Below, piece by piece: positions 1-6,086 of a stretch of 6,544 nucleotides of DNA. The notes below the pieces were generated by a model that was not told where the DNA came from, did no database searches, and was given only the letters and a program-made list of their open reading frames with translations. Numbering within the stretch: position 1 is the stretch's first letter; each line of letters starts with the position of its first letter. The translations under genes were made by a program, and so were the position numbers. Source of the DNA: Selenomonas sp. (GTDB taxonomy: Bacteria; Bacillota_C; Negativicutes; Selenomonadales; Selenomonadaceae); NCBI GenBank assembly GCA_017940705.1, contig JAGAYB010000081.1, forward strand, positions 1-6,544. The letters are read 5' to 3'.

Positions 1-589
1 AGGTCACTTCATTACCCTTGATGGAAGTTATATTTCTATTGGGCAGGCCGTCAGGCATATCAGGATAGCCTAAGCTCATCGAGCCGTACACCCGTTCGCC
101 TTCTTTTAAGCCCAGCTCCTGCAGGTAAGCCAGCAGGACAGTATTATCATTGAGCCAGCGCAGCTGATTTATCCAGCAGGCTCCCAAATCAAGCGCATTC
201 GCTGCCAGCAGCATATTTTCCAGCGCACAGGAAACATCGGCCATATTGTTGCCGTATTTTTCCTGATTGGCCACGACAATCAACACCGGAGCGTTGTACT
301 TAAAGACATACGTACCCTTTTTCGAGAGTTTTATCGCACCGCCGATATTGGCCTCATTATCCGGGGTGATTTCCATTTTGGCAAATTCACTCTGCACCAG
401 GTCAACCAGCTTAGCCAGTACAGCCTGATCGCGTATCACCAAAAAATGATTTTGATTTTTGCTCTTGCCGCTCGGCGCTCTGCGGCCTGCTTCAATTACT
501 TTTGCCAGCAGGTCATCATCTACCATGTCCGGCTTGAACTTACGGGTACTGTGCCGCGTAGCGATAATATTCAGCGCATCTTTATCCAT
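1..589 (-). CDS. Nitroreductase family protein, C-terminal end cut by window edge
   Basis: 196 codons are open from an ATG at 589 to the left edge with no stop, so only the extreme C-terminus is missing. The protein begins MDKDALNIIATRHSTRKF; the RHSTRKF segment (residues 12-18) and the RRAPSGKSKNQNHF segment (36-49) match the two FMN-contacting N-terminal motifs of the nitroreductase fold. A CALENMLLAANALDLGACWI stretch (121-140) matches the conserved central helix, and a GYPDMPDGLPNRN tail (174-186) is also typical. Members are FMN-dependent NAD(P)H oxidoreductases acting on nitroaromatics, quinones or unknown metabolites; the true substrate cannot be read from sequence. The start is supported by AGGTGGAG seven bases upstream. 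It begins 13 bases after the dhaM stop, so it is probably the last visible gene of the dhaKLM transcript. A link to dihydroxyacetone metabolism is not established. Confidence 0.9.
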   Translation of the reverse strand, partial: MDKDALNIIATRHSTRKFKPDMVDDDLLAKVIEAGRRAPSGKSKNQNHFLVIRDQAVLAKLVDLVQSEFAKMEITPDNEANIGGAIKLSKKGTYVFKYNAPVLIVVANQEKYGNNMADVSCALENMLLAANALDLGACWINQLRWLNDNTVLLAYLQELGLKEGERVYGSMSLGYPDMPDGLPNRNITSIKGNEVT

Positions 590-602
590 TTATTCTCCAC
601 CT

Positions 603-989
603 TTATTCTGGAAACTTCCTCACGTTATAAGCCTCTTTGATTTTTACGGACAAATCTTCCAGCGTTATACCGCCTATCGACTGCACCGCAGCCAGCACTG
701 CCCCTTCGACCAGAGGACAGTCCAGCATTTTCACCTTCCTATCCTCCATGTCTTCAATGACGATTTCCGTAGTCATGACAGCACTGCCCATATCCATGAG
801 CACAGCCACCCCATCCTCAGAATACACTTTGTCCACAGCAGCACTTATCTTGCCGTAGCTGGTACCCAAAGTGCCGTCCTCCATGCCGCCAGCTGCTGCA
901 ATCGGCGCCTGCGGAGCCATCATTCTGGCAATTTCCACTACGCCTGCGGCTAATTTTTCGCTATGCGATACGATTACTATACCTACCAA
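603..989 (-). CDS. dhaM: PTS-dependent dihydroxyacetone kinase, phosphotransferase subunit DhaM
   Basis: 128 residues from a TTG start at 989. The protein is an EIIA-mannose-like domain: it begins MVGIVIVSHSEKLAAGV, putting the phospho-acceptor His at position 9 as in characterised DhaM, followed by a GGMEDGTLGTS loop (34-44) and LMDMGSA (64-70). DhaM takes phosphate from HPr and passes it to ADP held by DhaL, in the cytoplasm. Only this domain is present; the HPr and enzyme I-like extensions found in the E. coli protein are absent, so general PTS proteins encoded elsewhere are needed. I chose the TTG at 989 because GGGGTGAG sits four bases upstream and the resulting N-terminus fits the family. 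Extending to a TTG at 1022 adds 11 unconserved residues; a GTG at 998 is a second alternative. It lies 56 bases after dhaL and is third in the operon. Confidence 0.93.
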   Translation of the reverse strand: MVGIVIVSHSEKLAAGVVEIARMMAPQAPIAAAGGMEDGTLGTSYGKISAAVDKVYSEDGVAVLMDMGSAVMTTEIVIEDMEDRKVKMLDCPLVEGAVLAAVQSIGGITLEDLSVKIKEAYNVRKFPE

Positions 990-993
990 TTTT

Positions 994-1001
994 CTCACCC
1001 C
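994..1001 (-). promoter_or_regulatory. Ribosome binding site deciding the dhaM TTG start
   Basis: The minus strand reads GGGGTGAG followed by AAAA and then TTG at 989-987. This is the best Shine-Dalgarno match in the 56-base dhaL-dhaM gap and puts the catalytic His at residue 9. It supports the shorter reading frame over the one from 1022. Confidence 0.65.
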
Positions 1002-1045
1002 ACAAGAATCTAAGAACTGCAATCAAACTATATCTTCACAGTCCC

Positions 1046-1669
1046 TTACAAACACTTGTGTATTTCCTGCAGCATATATAGCGAAGATGTGGCTCCCGGG
1101 TCCTGATGACCGATACTGCGTTCACCTAAGTAGCTGGCCCGTCCCTTGGTGGCGATGATGGTCTTGGTGTATGCAACGCCCTTTTGGGCTGCCTCAACAG
1201 CGGCTGCCACGGCCGCTTTCAGGTCAGCACCGCCATCCAGAGCATCTTTCAAGGCCATGAAGGCAGGACACAGCGCATCCAGCATAGTCTTTTCACCTTC
1301 AGTGGACTTGCCGCGCATTTTAATACCGCCAATCGCAGCCTCCATAGCTTGGACAAAATCCTGCGCCTCAATTTCCGTCATGCCTTTCAAGGCGTTGCCG
1401 GCCTTCATAAAAGCTGTGCCATAAAGCGGGCCTGAGGCGCCGCCCACATTTGACACCAGCTGCATGCCGACGCCCTTTAGTATACTGCCAATATCGCCGC
1501 CAGCCAGTTCCGGCAGCTTTTCCGCGACAGCCTTAAAGCCCCGTGCCAGATTTATGCCATGGTCACCGTCACCGATTTCATTGTCCAGCTGCGTCAAAAA
1601 ATCCTTCTCCGTCTCCATCCGCGCCCCAATGGCCCGAATAATTTCTACAATTTTTGCTGTATCTAACAT
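1046..1669 (-). CDS. dhaL: Dihydroxyacetone kinase ADP-binding subunit DhaL
   Basis: 207 residues, the usual length for DhaL. This subunit holds tightly bound nucleotide with two Mg ions; ADP is rephosphorylated in place by DhaM and the gamma phosphate goes to dihydroxyacetone on DhaK. The Mg-binding signature DNEIGDGDHG spans residues 29-38, with Asp29, Asp34 and Asp36 as the expected ligands. A NVGGASGPLYGTAF segment (74-87) fits the nucleotide-binding loop, and the C-terminal signature runs from GRASY (176-180) to GHQDPGA (187-193). The ATG start has AAGGAG nine bases upstream; this site overlaps the dhaK stop codon, and the intergenic gap is only 12 bases, so dhaK and dhaL are very probably translated from one message. 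All key residues are present and the gene appears intact. Confidence 0.97.
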   Translation of the reverse strand: MLDTAKIVEIIRAIGARMETEKDFLTQLDNEIGDGDHGINLARGFKAVAEKLPELAGGDIGSILKGVGMQLVSNVGGASGPLYGTAFMKAGNALKGMTEIEAQDFVQAMEAAIGGIKMRGKSTEGEKTMLDALCPAFMALKDALDGGADLKAAVAAAVEAAQKGVAYTKTIIATKGRASYLGERSIGHQDPGATSSLYMLQEIHKCL

Positions 1670-1681
1670 AATTACATCTCC

Positions 1682-2671
1682 TTAGCGTTTTAAGGCTGGC
1701 GTATCTGCTTTGGCATCGTAGAGCTTCTTCATCTCATCGTCCAGCCGCAGCAAAGTCAGCGAAAAGCCGGCCATTTCAATGGAGGTCATATAGTTGCCCA
1801 CCATTGTATCATAAACCTTAACGCCCTGCTCTTGCAAATAATCCTGCACAAAGTTATTGATGATATATAGTTCCATCAGCGGCGTTGCACCCATACCGTT
1901 TACCATTACCACCACTTCATGCCCTTTGAAATCCAAATCAGCTAAAACTTTATCCAGCAGTTTTTTTGCTGTTTCGTCAGCGCTGCCGATTTTCTCACGC
2001 TGCGTGCCCGGCTCGCCATGAATGCCGATACCGATTTCCACTTCATCCTCACCGAGTTCAAAGCCCGGCTTGCCGGCTGCCGGTATCGTACACGGAGACA
2101 TAGCCATCCCCATGGTGCGGACATTGGCAATGACCTTTTCTGCCACGGCCTTTACCTCCGCAAGACTTGCTCCCTCTTCAGCCTTGGCTCCGGCAATCTT
2201 ATGTACCAGCACCGTACCGGCTACACCGCGGCGCCCCGTTGTATAAAGGCTGTCCTTTACGGCCACGTCATCATTTACTACCACATAATCAGCTTCGATA
2301 TCCTCATCTTTAGCCATGTCGATAGCCATTTCAAAATTCATTACATCGCCGGTGTAATTCTTGACTATACATAAAACGCCCTTGTCCGTGGCTACGGACT
2401 GAATACCGGCAAAAATCTTATCCGGCGTAGGCGAGGTAAACACTGCTCCGGCCACAGCGCAATCCAGCATGCCTTCGCCAACGAATCCACCATGAGCCGG
2501 TTCGTGTCCGCTGCCGCCGCCGCTTATCAAGGCAACCTTGCCTTCTTTTTTGGCAGCCCGGACGACGATATTGCCTTCCTCCAGTTTCCGCAGCTTATGC
2601 GGAGCTGATTTTACCAGCCCCAGCACCATCTGTTCTTCTACAGATTCCACACCATTGATAAGTTTCTTCAT
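1682..2671 (-). CDS. dhaK: Dihydroxyacetone kinase substrate-binding subunit DhaK
   Basis: 329 residues, full length for the PTS-type DhaK. It binds dihydroxyacetone covalently through a hemiaminal bond to a histidine and receives phosphate from the DhaL nucleotide, yielding dihydroxyacetone phosphate for glycolysis. The residues known from E. coli are at the same numbers: His56 in GGGSGHEP (51-58), Asp109 in KNYTGDV (104-110), and the substrate-binding His218 in GIGIHGEPG (214-222). A GMGATPLMELYI motif also fits the family. The N-terminus MKKLINGVESVEEQM is typical, and the ATG at 2671 follows a strong AGGGAGGAG site. It is the first gene of dhaK-dhaL-dhaM and lies 97 bases downstream of a universal stress protein gene, separated by a hairpin. 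It could be mistaken for the paralogue DhaQ, but DhaQ lacks a functional active site, whereas all three active-site residues are here. Confidence 0.97.
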   Translation of the reverse strand: MKKLINGVESVEEQMVLGLVKSAPHKLRKLEEGNIVVRAAKKEGKVALISGGGSGHEPAHGGFVGEGMLDCAVAGAVFTSPTPDKIFAGIQSVATDKGVLCIVKNYTGDVMNFEMAIDMAKDEDIEADYVVVNDDVAVKDSLYTTGRRGVAGTVLVHKIAGAKAEEGASLAEVKAVAEKVIANVRTMGMAMSPCTIPAAGKPGFELGEDEVEIGIGIHGEPGTQREKIGSADETAKKLLDKVLADLDFKGHEVVVMVNGMGATPLMELYIINNFVQDYLQEQGVKVYDTMVGNYMTSIEMAGFSLTLLRLDDEMKKLYDAKADTPALKR

Positions 2672-2728
2672 TGCAAAGCTCCTCCCTTGCCGGCCAATGG
2701 CCCTGCTAATTTAATTTTATACACAACA

Positions 2729-2759
2729 ACAGACAGCTTCCCTCAGGAAAACTGTCTGT
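2729..2759 (-). terminator. Hairpin between the usp gene and dhaK, probable terminator
   Basis: On the minus strand an 8-base stem ACAGACAG/CTGTCTGT encloses an inner TTCC/GGAA stem with a TGAG loop, joined through a U-G wobble and one bulged U. It begins 9 bases after the usp stop codon. The following tract (TGTTGTTGTGTAT) is U-rich but interrupted, so termination may be partial and dhaKLM could receive read-through. I could not find a convincing -35/-10 pair between this hairpin and dhaK; the only -10-like string is TATAAA near 2715-2720. Confidence 0.6.
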
Positions 2760-2768
2760 CAGTTATGC

Positions 2769-3149
2769 TTATTTAATCACCATAACAGGAATAGGCGATT
2801 CTTCAATGACTTTCTGGCTGACACTGCCGATAAGCGCGCCCTTAAAAAGCCCCAGACCGCGGCTGCCCATGATAATCATATCGCTGTGCTCCTGTGCAGC
2901 TACGCGAATAATAGCCTTGTGGATGCTTCCCGTCTCCACATGCTTTGCCGCCCGCAGTTCCTGCGGAATCTTTTCCCAAATGCGGTCAAATACGATATGG
3001 CTAGGGATATCCTTGTTAATATTGCTGGACACATAGACAAAATCCAAATCAGCTTTGCATTTTTCTGCCAGAAAAATAGCTTCATCTACAGCCTTGCAGC
3101 CGTTTACAGAGCCATCAACAGGCACGAGGATTTTTTGAATTTTCCCCAT
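2769..3149 (-). CDS. Universal stress protein, UspA family, ATP-binding type
   Basis: 126 residues forming a single Usp domain. The N-terminal strand KILVPVDGS (residues 6-14) carries the conserved Asp12. The ATP-binding signature G-2x-G-9x-G-S is complete: Gly95, Gly98, Gly108 and Ser109 in MGSRGLGLFKGALIGSVS, followed by SPIPVMVIK at the C-terminus. Proteins of this subtype bind ATP and act in stress survival or as regulators of other proteins; the specific partner cannot be read from sequence. The ATG is preceded by GAGGAGG with a short spacer. The gene appears to stand alone: a tRNA terminator lies upstream and a hairpin lies 9 bases downstream. Its promoter is not obvious; a short inverted repeat at 3201-3216 lies 52 bases upstream of the start codon. 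Confidence 0.93.
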   Translation of the reverse strand: MGKIQKILVPVDGSVNGCKAVDEAIFLAEKCKADLDFVYVSSNINKDIPSHIVFDRIWEKIPQELRAAKHVETGSIHKAIIRVAAQEHSDMIIMGSRGLGLFKGALIGSVSQKVIEESPIPVMVIK

Positions 3150-3200
3150 AATAAAACCTCCTCACGAGTTTATTTCCATATATTCATGATTAGTATTTCG

Positions 3201-3216
3201 TTAATCCGATGATTAA
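3201..3216. repeat. Short inverted repeat upstream of the usp gene
   Basis: Perfect 6-base arms (TTAATC and GATTAA) are separated by 4 bases (CGAT). The position, 52-67 bases ahead of the usp start codon in an AT-rich gap, would suit a regulator binding site, but an AT-rich repeat of this size can arise by chance. Confidence 0.3.
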
Positions 3217-3264
3217 ATCCTGCTTTTAAAAGAGAAAATTATTTACAGCAATTTTATTTTAATG

Positions 3265-3301
3265 AAAAAATCCCCACCAAAGCCGTACACTTTGATGGGG
3301 A
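3265..3301 (-). terminator. Intrinsic terminator of the tRNA-Arg transcript
   Basis: Arms at 3271-3282 and 3290-3301 form a 12-base-pair stem with a 7-base loop on the minus strand. The one plus-strand C-A mismatch becomes a G-U pair on the minus strand, which shows the orientation. The stem is followed directly by six T residues on the minus strand. It lies 15 bases after the encoded CCA end of the tRNA. Confidence 0.9.
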
Positions 3302-3316
3302 CAGTCAAATTCTAAC

Positions 3317-3391
3317 TGGTGCGCTCGGGCAGAGTCGAACTGCCGCTTTCAGCTCCGGAGGCTAACGTCCTATCCACTGGACTACGAGCGC
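3317..3391 (-). tRNA. tRNA-Arg, anticodon CCG
   Basis: All arms pair: acceptor GCGCTCG/CGAGCGC (7 of 7), D stem GTCC/GGAC, anticodon stem TTAGC/GCTGA, T stem GGCAG/CTGCC with loop TTCGACT, and a 4-base variable loop. The anticodon loop CTCCGGA gives anticodon CCG, which reads CGG as arginine. The discriminator is A and the CCA end is encoded. The length is 75 bases with CCA. It forms a single-gene transcript with its own promoter and terminator. Confidence 0.97.
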
Positions 3392-3407
3392 TTAATCAAC
3401 GATAAGT

Positions 3408-3437
3408 ATCATAGCATAAATCAGCGATTCCTGTCAA
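3408..3437 (-). promoter_or_regulatory. Vegetative promoter of tRNA-Arg
   Basis: The minus strand carries a perfect -35 TTGACA (3437-3432), an 18-base spacer and -10 TATGAT (3413-3408, five of six) preceded by a TG-type extension. Transcription should start near 3401, giving a leader of about 10 bases before the tRNA at 3391. Confidence 0.88.
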
Positions 3438-3466
3438 CTCTATAGCCGTATTTTCTGAAATTACAC

Positions 3467-3496
3467 ATGGCAAAAATAAAAAAACCGCGTTATAAT
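3467..3496 (+). promoter_or_regulatory. Promoter of the GalT-like gene
   Basis: A perfect -10 TATAAT lies at 3491-3496. The -35 is weak: ATGGCA at 3467-3472 (four of six, 18-base spacer) or TGGCAA at 3468-3473 (17-base spacer). Transcription would start near 3503, about 30 bases before the ATG at 3533. This arrangement also argues against translation starting at 3467, which would lie inside the promoter. Confidence 0.7.
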
Positions 3497-3519
3497 GGGA
3501 CTAACATAAATTCGCTCCC

Positions 3520-3526
3520 AGGAGGG
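3520..3526 (+). promoter_or_regulatory. Ribosome binding site deciding the GalT-like start
   Basis: AGGAGGG followed by a 6-base spacer precedes the ATG at 3533. It selects this start over an in-frame upstream ATG at 3467 that has no such site and overlaps the promoter. Confidence 0.88.
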
Positions 3527-3532
3527 ATACTC

Positions 3533-4315
3533 ATGAACCTGCCCTACAACCTCATTGATTTTGACATGCAGATAGGACGGCAGAAACCGGAAACCATCCG
3601 TCATCCTGACAATTACTGCCCCTTCTGCCATACCGATGAACTCACCGGCATCATCGCCAGTGACGGCCCCATCATCCTCCTGCGCAATAAATACAACGTC
3701 CTCTCCGGCACAGAACAGTTTGTGCTGATTGAAACCGATGCCTGTCACAGCGATATGCCGGACTACACCCCGGAACACATGCAACGGCTGCTGGCTTTCG
3801 GTCTGCAGCACTGGCAGAAACTCTTAAACTCTGGCCGCTATGCAGATGTGGCATTCTTCAAAAATTACGGGCCTCTGTCCGGCGGCACCATCCGCCATCC
3901 TCACATGCAGCTGGTTGCTTTTCCGCAGCTTGCCAATCCGTTAAGCGCCCTACCCGAAGAATTTGCAGGAGAACCCATCGCGCGTGAGCATGATGTGGAA
4001 TTTAATATCTCCACCACACCGCGCATCGGCTTTTGGGAATTAAACATCATTCCTAAGGAAATCGAAAGCCCCGCCTCCGTTGCTGCCATGGCTCGCTTTA
4101 TTCAGGCAGGCACCGGCTTTTTGACGCGTCATTTTCATCAGGGCCGGGTGCAGAGCTATAACATATTTTTCTACCAGCTGAACGGGCAGGTATTTATAAA
4201 AATCATGCCGCGTTTTGCCACACCGCCCCTCTTTGTGGGCTACGGGATACACATGCGCCCCACCAATATTTACGAAATGGCGGCAGAAATCCAGCGTATC
4301 TGCTTTAGTGAGTAA
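3533..4315 (+). CDS. HIT/GalT-superfamily protein (DUF4931-like), function unknown
   Basis: 260 residues. Near the N-terminus a CPFC motif (29-32) resembles the zinc-binding CxxC of galactose-1-phosphate uridylyltransferase. In mid-protein the segment FFKNYGPLSGGTIRHPHMQLVAFP contains the HPHMQ motif (122-126), which matches the HxHxQ active-site signature of the GalT branch of the HIT superfamily, where the second His is the nucleotidylated residue. The C-terminal half (QSYNIFFY, IKIMPRF, FVGYGI) lacks a second HPH. I infer a nucleotidyl transferase or hydrolase acting on a nucleoside mono- or diphosphate conjugate, but not galactose metabolism itself, since no galK, galE or other Leloir gene is nearby. 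I recall similar stand-alone proteins annotated as DUF4931; the family name needs a profile search. The gene is monocistronic: it has its own promoter and a terminator shared with prfC. Confidence 0.85.
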   Translation: MNLPYNLIDFDMQIGRQKPETIRHPDNYCPFCHTDELTGIIASDGPIILLRNKYNVLSGTEQFVLIETDACHSDMPDYTPEHMQRLLAFGLQHWQKLLNSGRYADVAFFKNYGPLSGGTIRHPHMQLVAFPQLANPLSALPEEFAGEPIAREHDVEFNISTTPRIGFWELNIIPKEIESPASVAAMARFIQAGTGFLTRHFHQGRVQSYNIFFYQLNGQVFIKIMPRFATPPLFVGYGIHMRPTNIYEMAAEIQRICFSE

Positions 4316-4328
4316 TGACCTAACACAA

Positions 4329-4371
4329 AATACGGCCTGACAAGTCAAAATCTGACCTGTCAGGCCGTATT
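4329..4371. terminator. Bidirectional terminator between the GalT-like gene and prfC
   Basis: Perfect 14-base arms (4329-4342 and 4358-4371) enclose a 15-base loop that can add four more pairs (GTCA/TGAC). It lies 13 bases after the plus-strand stop. On the plus strand it is followed by TATTTATGCTTC and then a T run; on the minus strand it is followed by TTTGTGTT. It overlaps the very end of the prfC stop region, so both converging genes can use it. Confidence 0.88.
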
Positions 4372-4373
4372 AT

Positions 4374-5999
4374 TTATGCTTCTTTTTTGTCAAAGGGCAC
4401 ATGGTTCAATAAAAGCTCGGGATTATTATCCGTAATCCAGCCCAAAGCCCATTCATTATTCACGAGCAATACGGGATTATTGTGGCGGTCGTAAACGAAC
4501 ATGCCGCGGTCAGCGCCCTTAAGGTCTGCCGGGGTCACTTCACGGCCATCCTCAAAAGCCATCCAGCGCGCCACTTCATAGGGCTGCATATTCATTTCGA
4601 TATCCACGTTGTATTCGTTTTTCAGACGATACTCCAGCACCTCAAACTGCAACGTGCCTACCGTACCGACGATATAAGATTCCATGCCGGCACCAGCCTG
4701 CTGAAAGAGCTGAATTGCCCCTTCCTGTGTCAGCTGCTCAATGCCCTTCACGAATTGTTTGCGCTTCATGGTATCCTTGGCCTGCACACGGGCAAATTTT
4801 TCCGGGGGGAATACCGGGAAGTCAGCATATTTGAATTTATGACCGGCATCACAGACCGTATCACCGATACCAAACACTCCGGGGTCAAAAAGGCCGACAA
4901 TATCGCCGGGATACGCCGTGTCAATAATCTGCCTGTCCTGAGCCAGGAACTGCTGCGGCTGCGCCAGTTTCAGCATCTTGCCAGTGCGTTCATGCCACAC
5001 TTCCATATTGCGCTCGAACTTGCCGGAGCAAATACGGATAAAGGCCAAACGATCACGATGTGCAGGGTTCATATTTGCCTGAATCTTAAAAACAAAACCC
5101 GAGAACTTTTCATCATCAGCGGCAATCAGTCCTTCCGAAGAATTACGCGGCTGCGGCGTCGGTGCCATGCGGATATAGCCTTCCAGAAAATCCTGCACGC
5201 CAAAGTTGGTCATGGCCGAACCAAAGAACATAGGTGTCAGCTCGCCGCTGTTGACCTTGTCCATATCAAAGTCTTCGCCGGCCTCATTCAGAAGTTCCAA
5301 ATCATCCTGCAGCGCCTGCCATACATCCTCACCCACACGAGCTACGACTTCCGGGTCATTTGGTTCATACACATCAGCAATACGGGCTTCCTGACCATGA
5401 GACGTATCAGCGGCAAAGAGCAGCACCTTGTCATTACGGCGGTCATACACACCCATGTACTGCCCATCCTGACCGATGGGCCAGTTCATAGGATAAGAAC
5501 GAATCCCCAGTACATTTTCAATTTCATCCATCAGGTCAATCGGCGCCTTACCGAAATGGTCCAGCTTGTTGACAAAGGTAAAGATAGGAATGCCACGCTG
5601 CTTGCAGACCTTAAAAAGTTTTTTCGTCTGCGCCTCGACGCCCTTAGCTACGTCGATAACCATAACGGCACTGTCCACTGCCATCAAGGTGCGGTAGGTG
5701 TCTTCACTGAAGTCCTGATGCCCCGGGGTATCAAGAATATTGATACGGTAACCGTCATAGTCAAACTGCAGTACCGAAGATGTGACGGAGATACCGCGCT
5801 GCTTTTCAATTTCCATCCAGTCGGAAACAGCATGCCGCTGGGTCTTGCGCGACTTAATAGAACCAGCCAGATGAATGGCACCACCATAGAGCAAAAGTTT
5901 TTCCGTCAGCGTCGTCTTACCAGCATCCGGGTGAGAGATGATGGCAAAGGTGCGACGCTTTTCAATTTCTTTATCGAGTTCCGCGCTTAAAGCTGACAA
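4374..5999 (-). CDS. prfC: Peptide chain release factor 3 (RF3)
   Basis: 541 residues, close to the 529 of E. coli RF3. RF3 is a ribosomal GTPase that removes RF1/RF2 after peptide release and contributes to post-peptidyl-transfer quality control. The GTPase motifs are intact: P-loop SHPDAGKTT (22-30), switch I region RGISVTS (68-74), DTPGH (90-94) and NKLD (144-147). The RF3-type segment SDWMEIEKQRGISVTSSV and the FGSAMTNFGV block separate it from EF-G and from Tet-type protection proteins. The start is a TTG at 5999, with GGAGGA six bases upstream; this gives MSALSAELDKEIEKRRTFAI, matching the family N-terminus. An in-frame extension to 6074 runs through the structured leader and is not RF3-like. 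It is transcribed alone from a promoter near 6207-6236 with an unusually long, folded leader. Confidence 0.97.
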   Translation of the reverse strand: MSALSAELDKEIEKRRTFAIISHPDAGKTTLTEKLLLYGGAIHLAGSIKSRKTQRHAVSDWMEIEKQRGISVTSSVLQFDYDGYRINILDTPGHQDFSEDTYRTLMAVDSAVMVIDVAKGVEAQTKKLFKVCKQRGIPIFTFVNKLDHFGKAPIDLMDEIENVLGIRSYPMNWPIGQDGQYMGVYDRRNDKVLLFAADTSHGQEARIADVYEPNDPEVVARVGEDVWQALQDDLELLNEAGEDFDMDKVNSGELTPMFFGSAMTNFGVQDFLEGYIRMAPTPQPRNSSEGLIAADDEKFSGFVFKIQANMNPAHRDRLAFIRICSGKFERNMEVWHERTGKMLKLAQPQQFLAQDRQIIDTAYPGDIVGLFDPGVFGIGDTVCDAGHKFKYADFPVFPPEKFARVQAKDTMKRKQFVKGIEQLTQEGAIQLFQQAGAGMESYIVGTVGTLQFEVLEYRLKNEYNVDIEMNMQPYEVARWMAFEDGREVTPADLKGADRGMFVYDRHNNPVLLVNNEWALGWITDNNPELLLNHVPFDKKEA

Positions 6000-6005
6000 A
6001 ATAAA

Positions 6006-6011
6006 TCCTCC
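6006..6011 (-). promoter_or_regulatory. Ribosome binding site deciding the prfC TTG start
   Basis: The minus strand reads GGAGGA, a 6-base spacer, then TTG at 5999-5997. No ATG is available near the family-consistent N-terminus, so translation very probably starts at this TTG. The use of a weak start codon behind a strong site leaves room for translational control by the leader. Confidence 0.82.
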
Positions 6012-6037
6012 AATTGTAGTATAAATTTGATACAAAC

Positions 6038-6082
6038 ACACTTTTCCCTTTTGAAACGCCCAAGGGGGGTTCAAAAAAGTGT
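6038..6082 (-). promoter_or_regulatory. Second hairpin in the prfC leader, possible attenuator
   Basis: An outer 8-base stem (ACACTTTT/AAAAGTGT on the minus strand, 6082-6075 and 6045-6038) continues into a 5-base inner stem (TTGAA/TTCAA, 6074-6070 and 6055-6051), with a 5-base AAGGG bulge on the 3' side and a C/G-rich loop. An alternative inner pairing, CCCTT with AAGGG, is possible. The tract after it (GTTTGTATC) is only weakly U-rich, so I call it a possible regulatory hairpin and not a clear terminator. It sits between the branched RNA and the prfC ribosome binding site. Confidence 0.45.
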
Positions 6083-6086
6083 ATTC

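Noticed and set aside
2681..2705. GGCC-ATT-GGCC repeat ahead of dhaK as an operator
   Set aside because: The arms are only 4 bases and GGCC is itself palindromic, so the pattern carries little information.
3467..3532. Upstream in-frame ATG giving the GalT-like protein 22 extra residues
   Set aside because: It overlaps the -35/-10 promoter elements and has no ribosome binding site, while the ATG at 3533 has a consensus one.
4482..5990. A 502-codon plus-strand open frame opposite prfC
   Set aside because: It lies antisense to a well-matched RF3 gene whose codon bias opens the opposite frame. Its translation is rich in His and Arg with no recognisable domain, and it has no ribosome binding site.
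6000..6074. N-terminal extension of RF3 back to a TTG at 6074
   Set aside because: The extra 25 residues are not RF3-like, run through a hairpin, and precede a strong ribosome binding site for the TTG at 5999.
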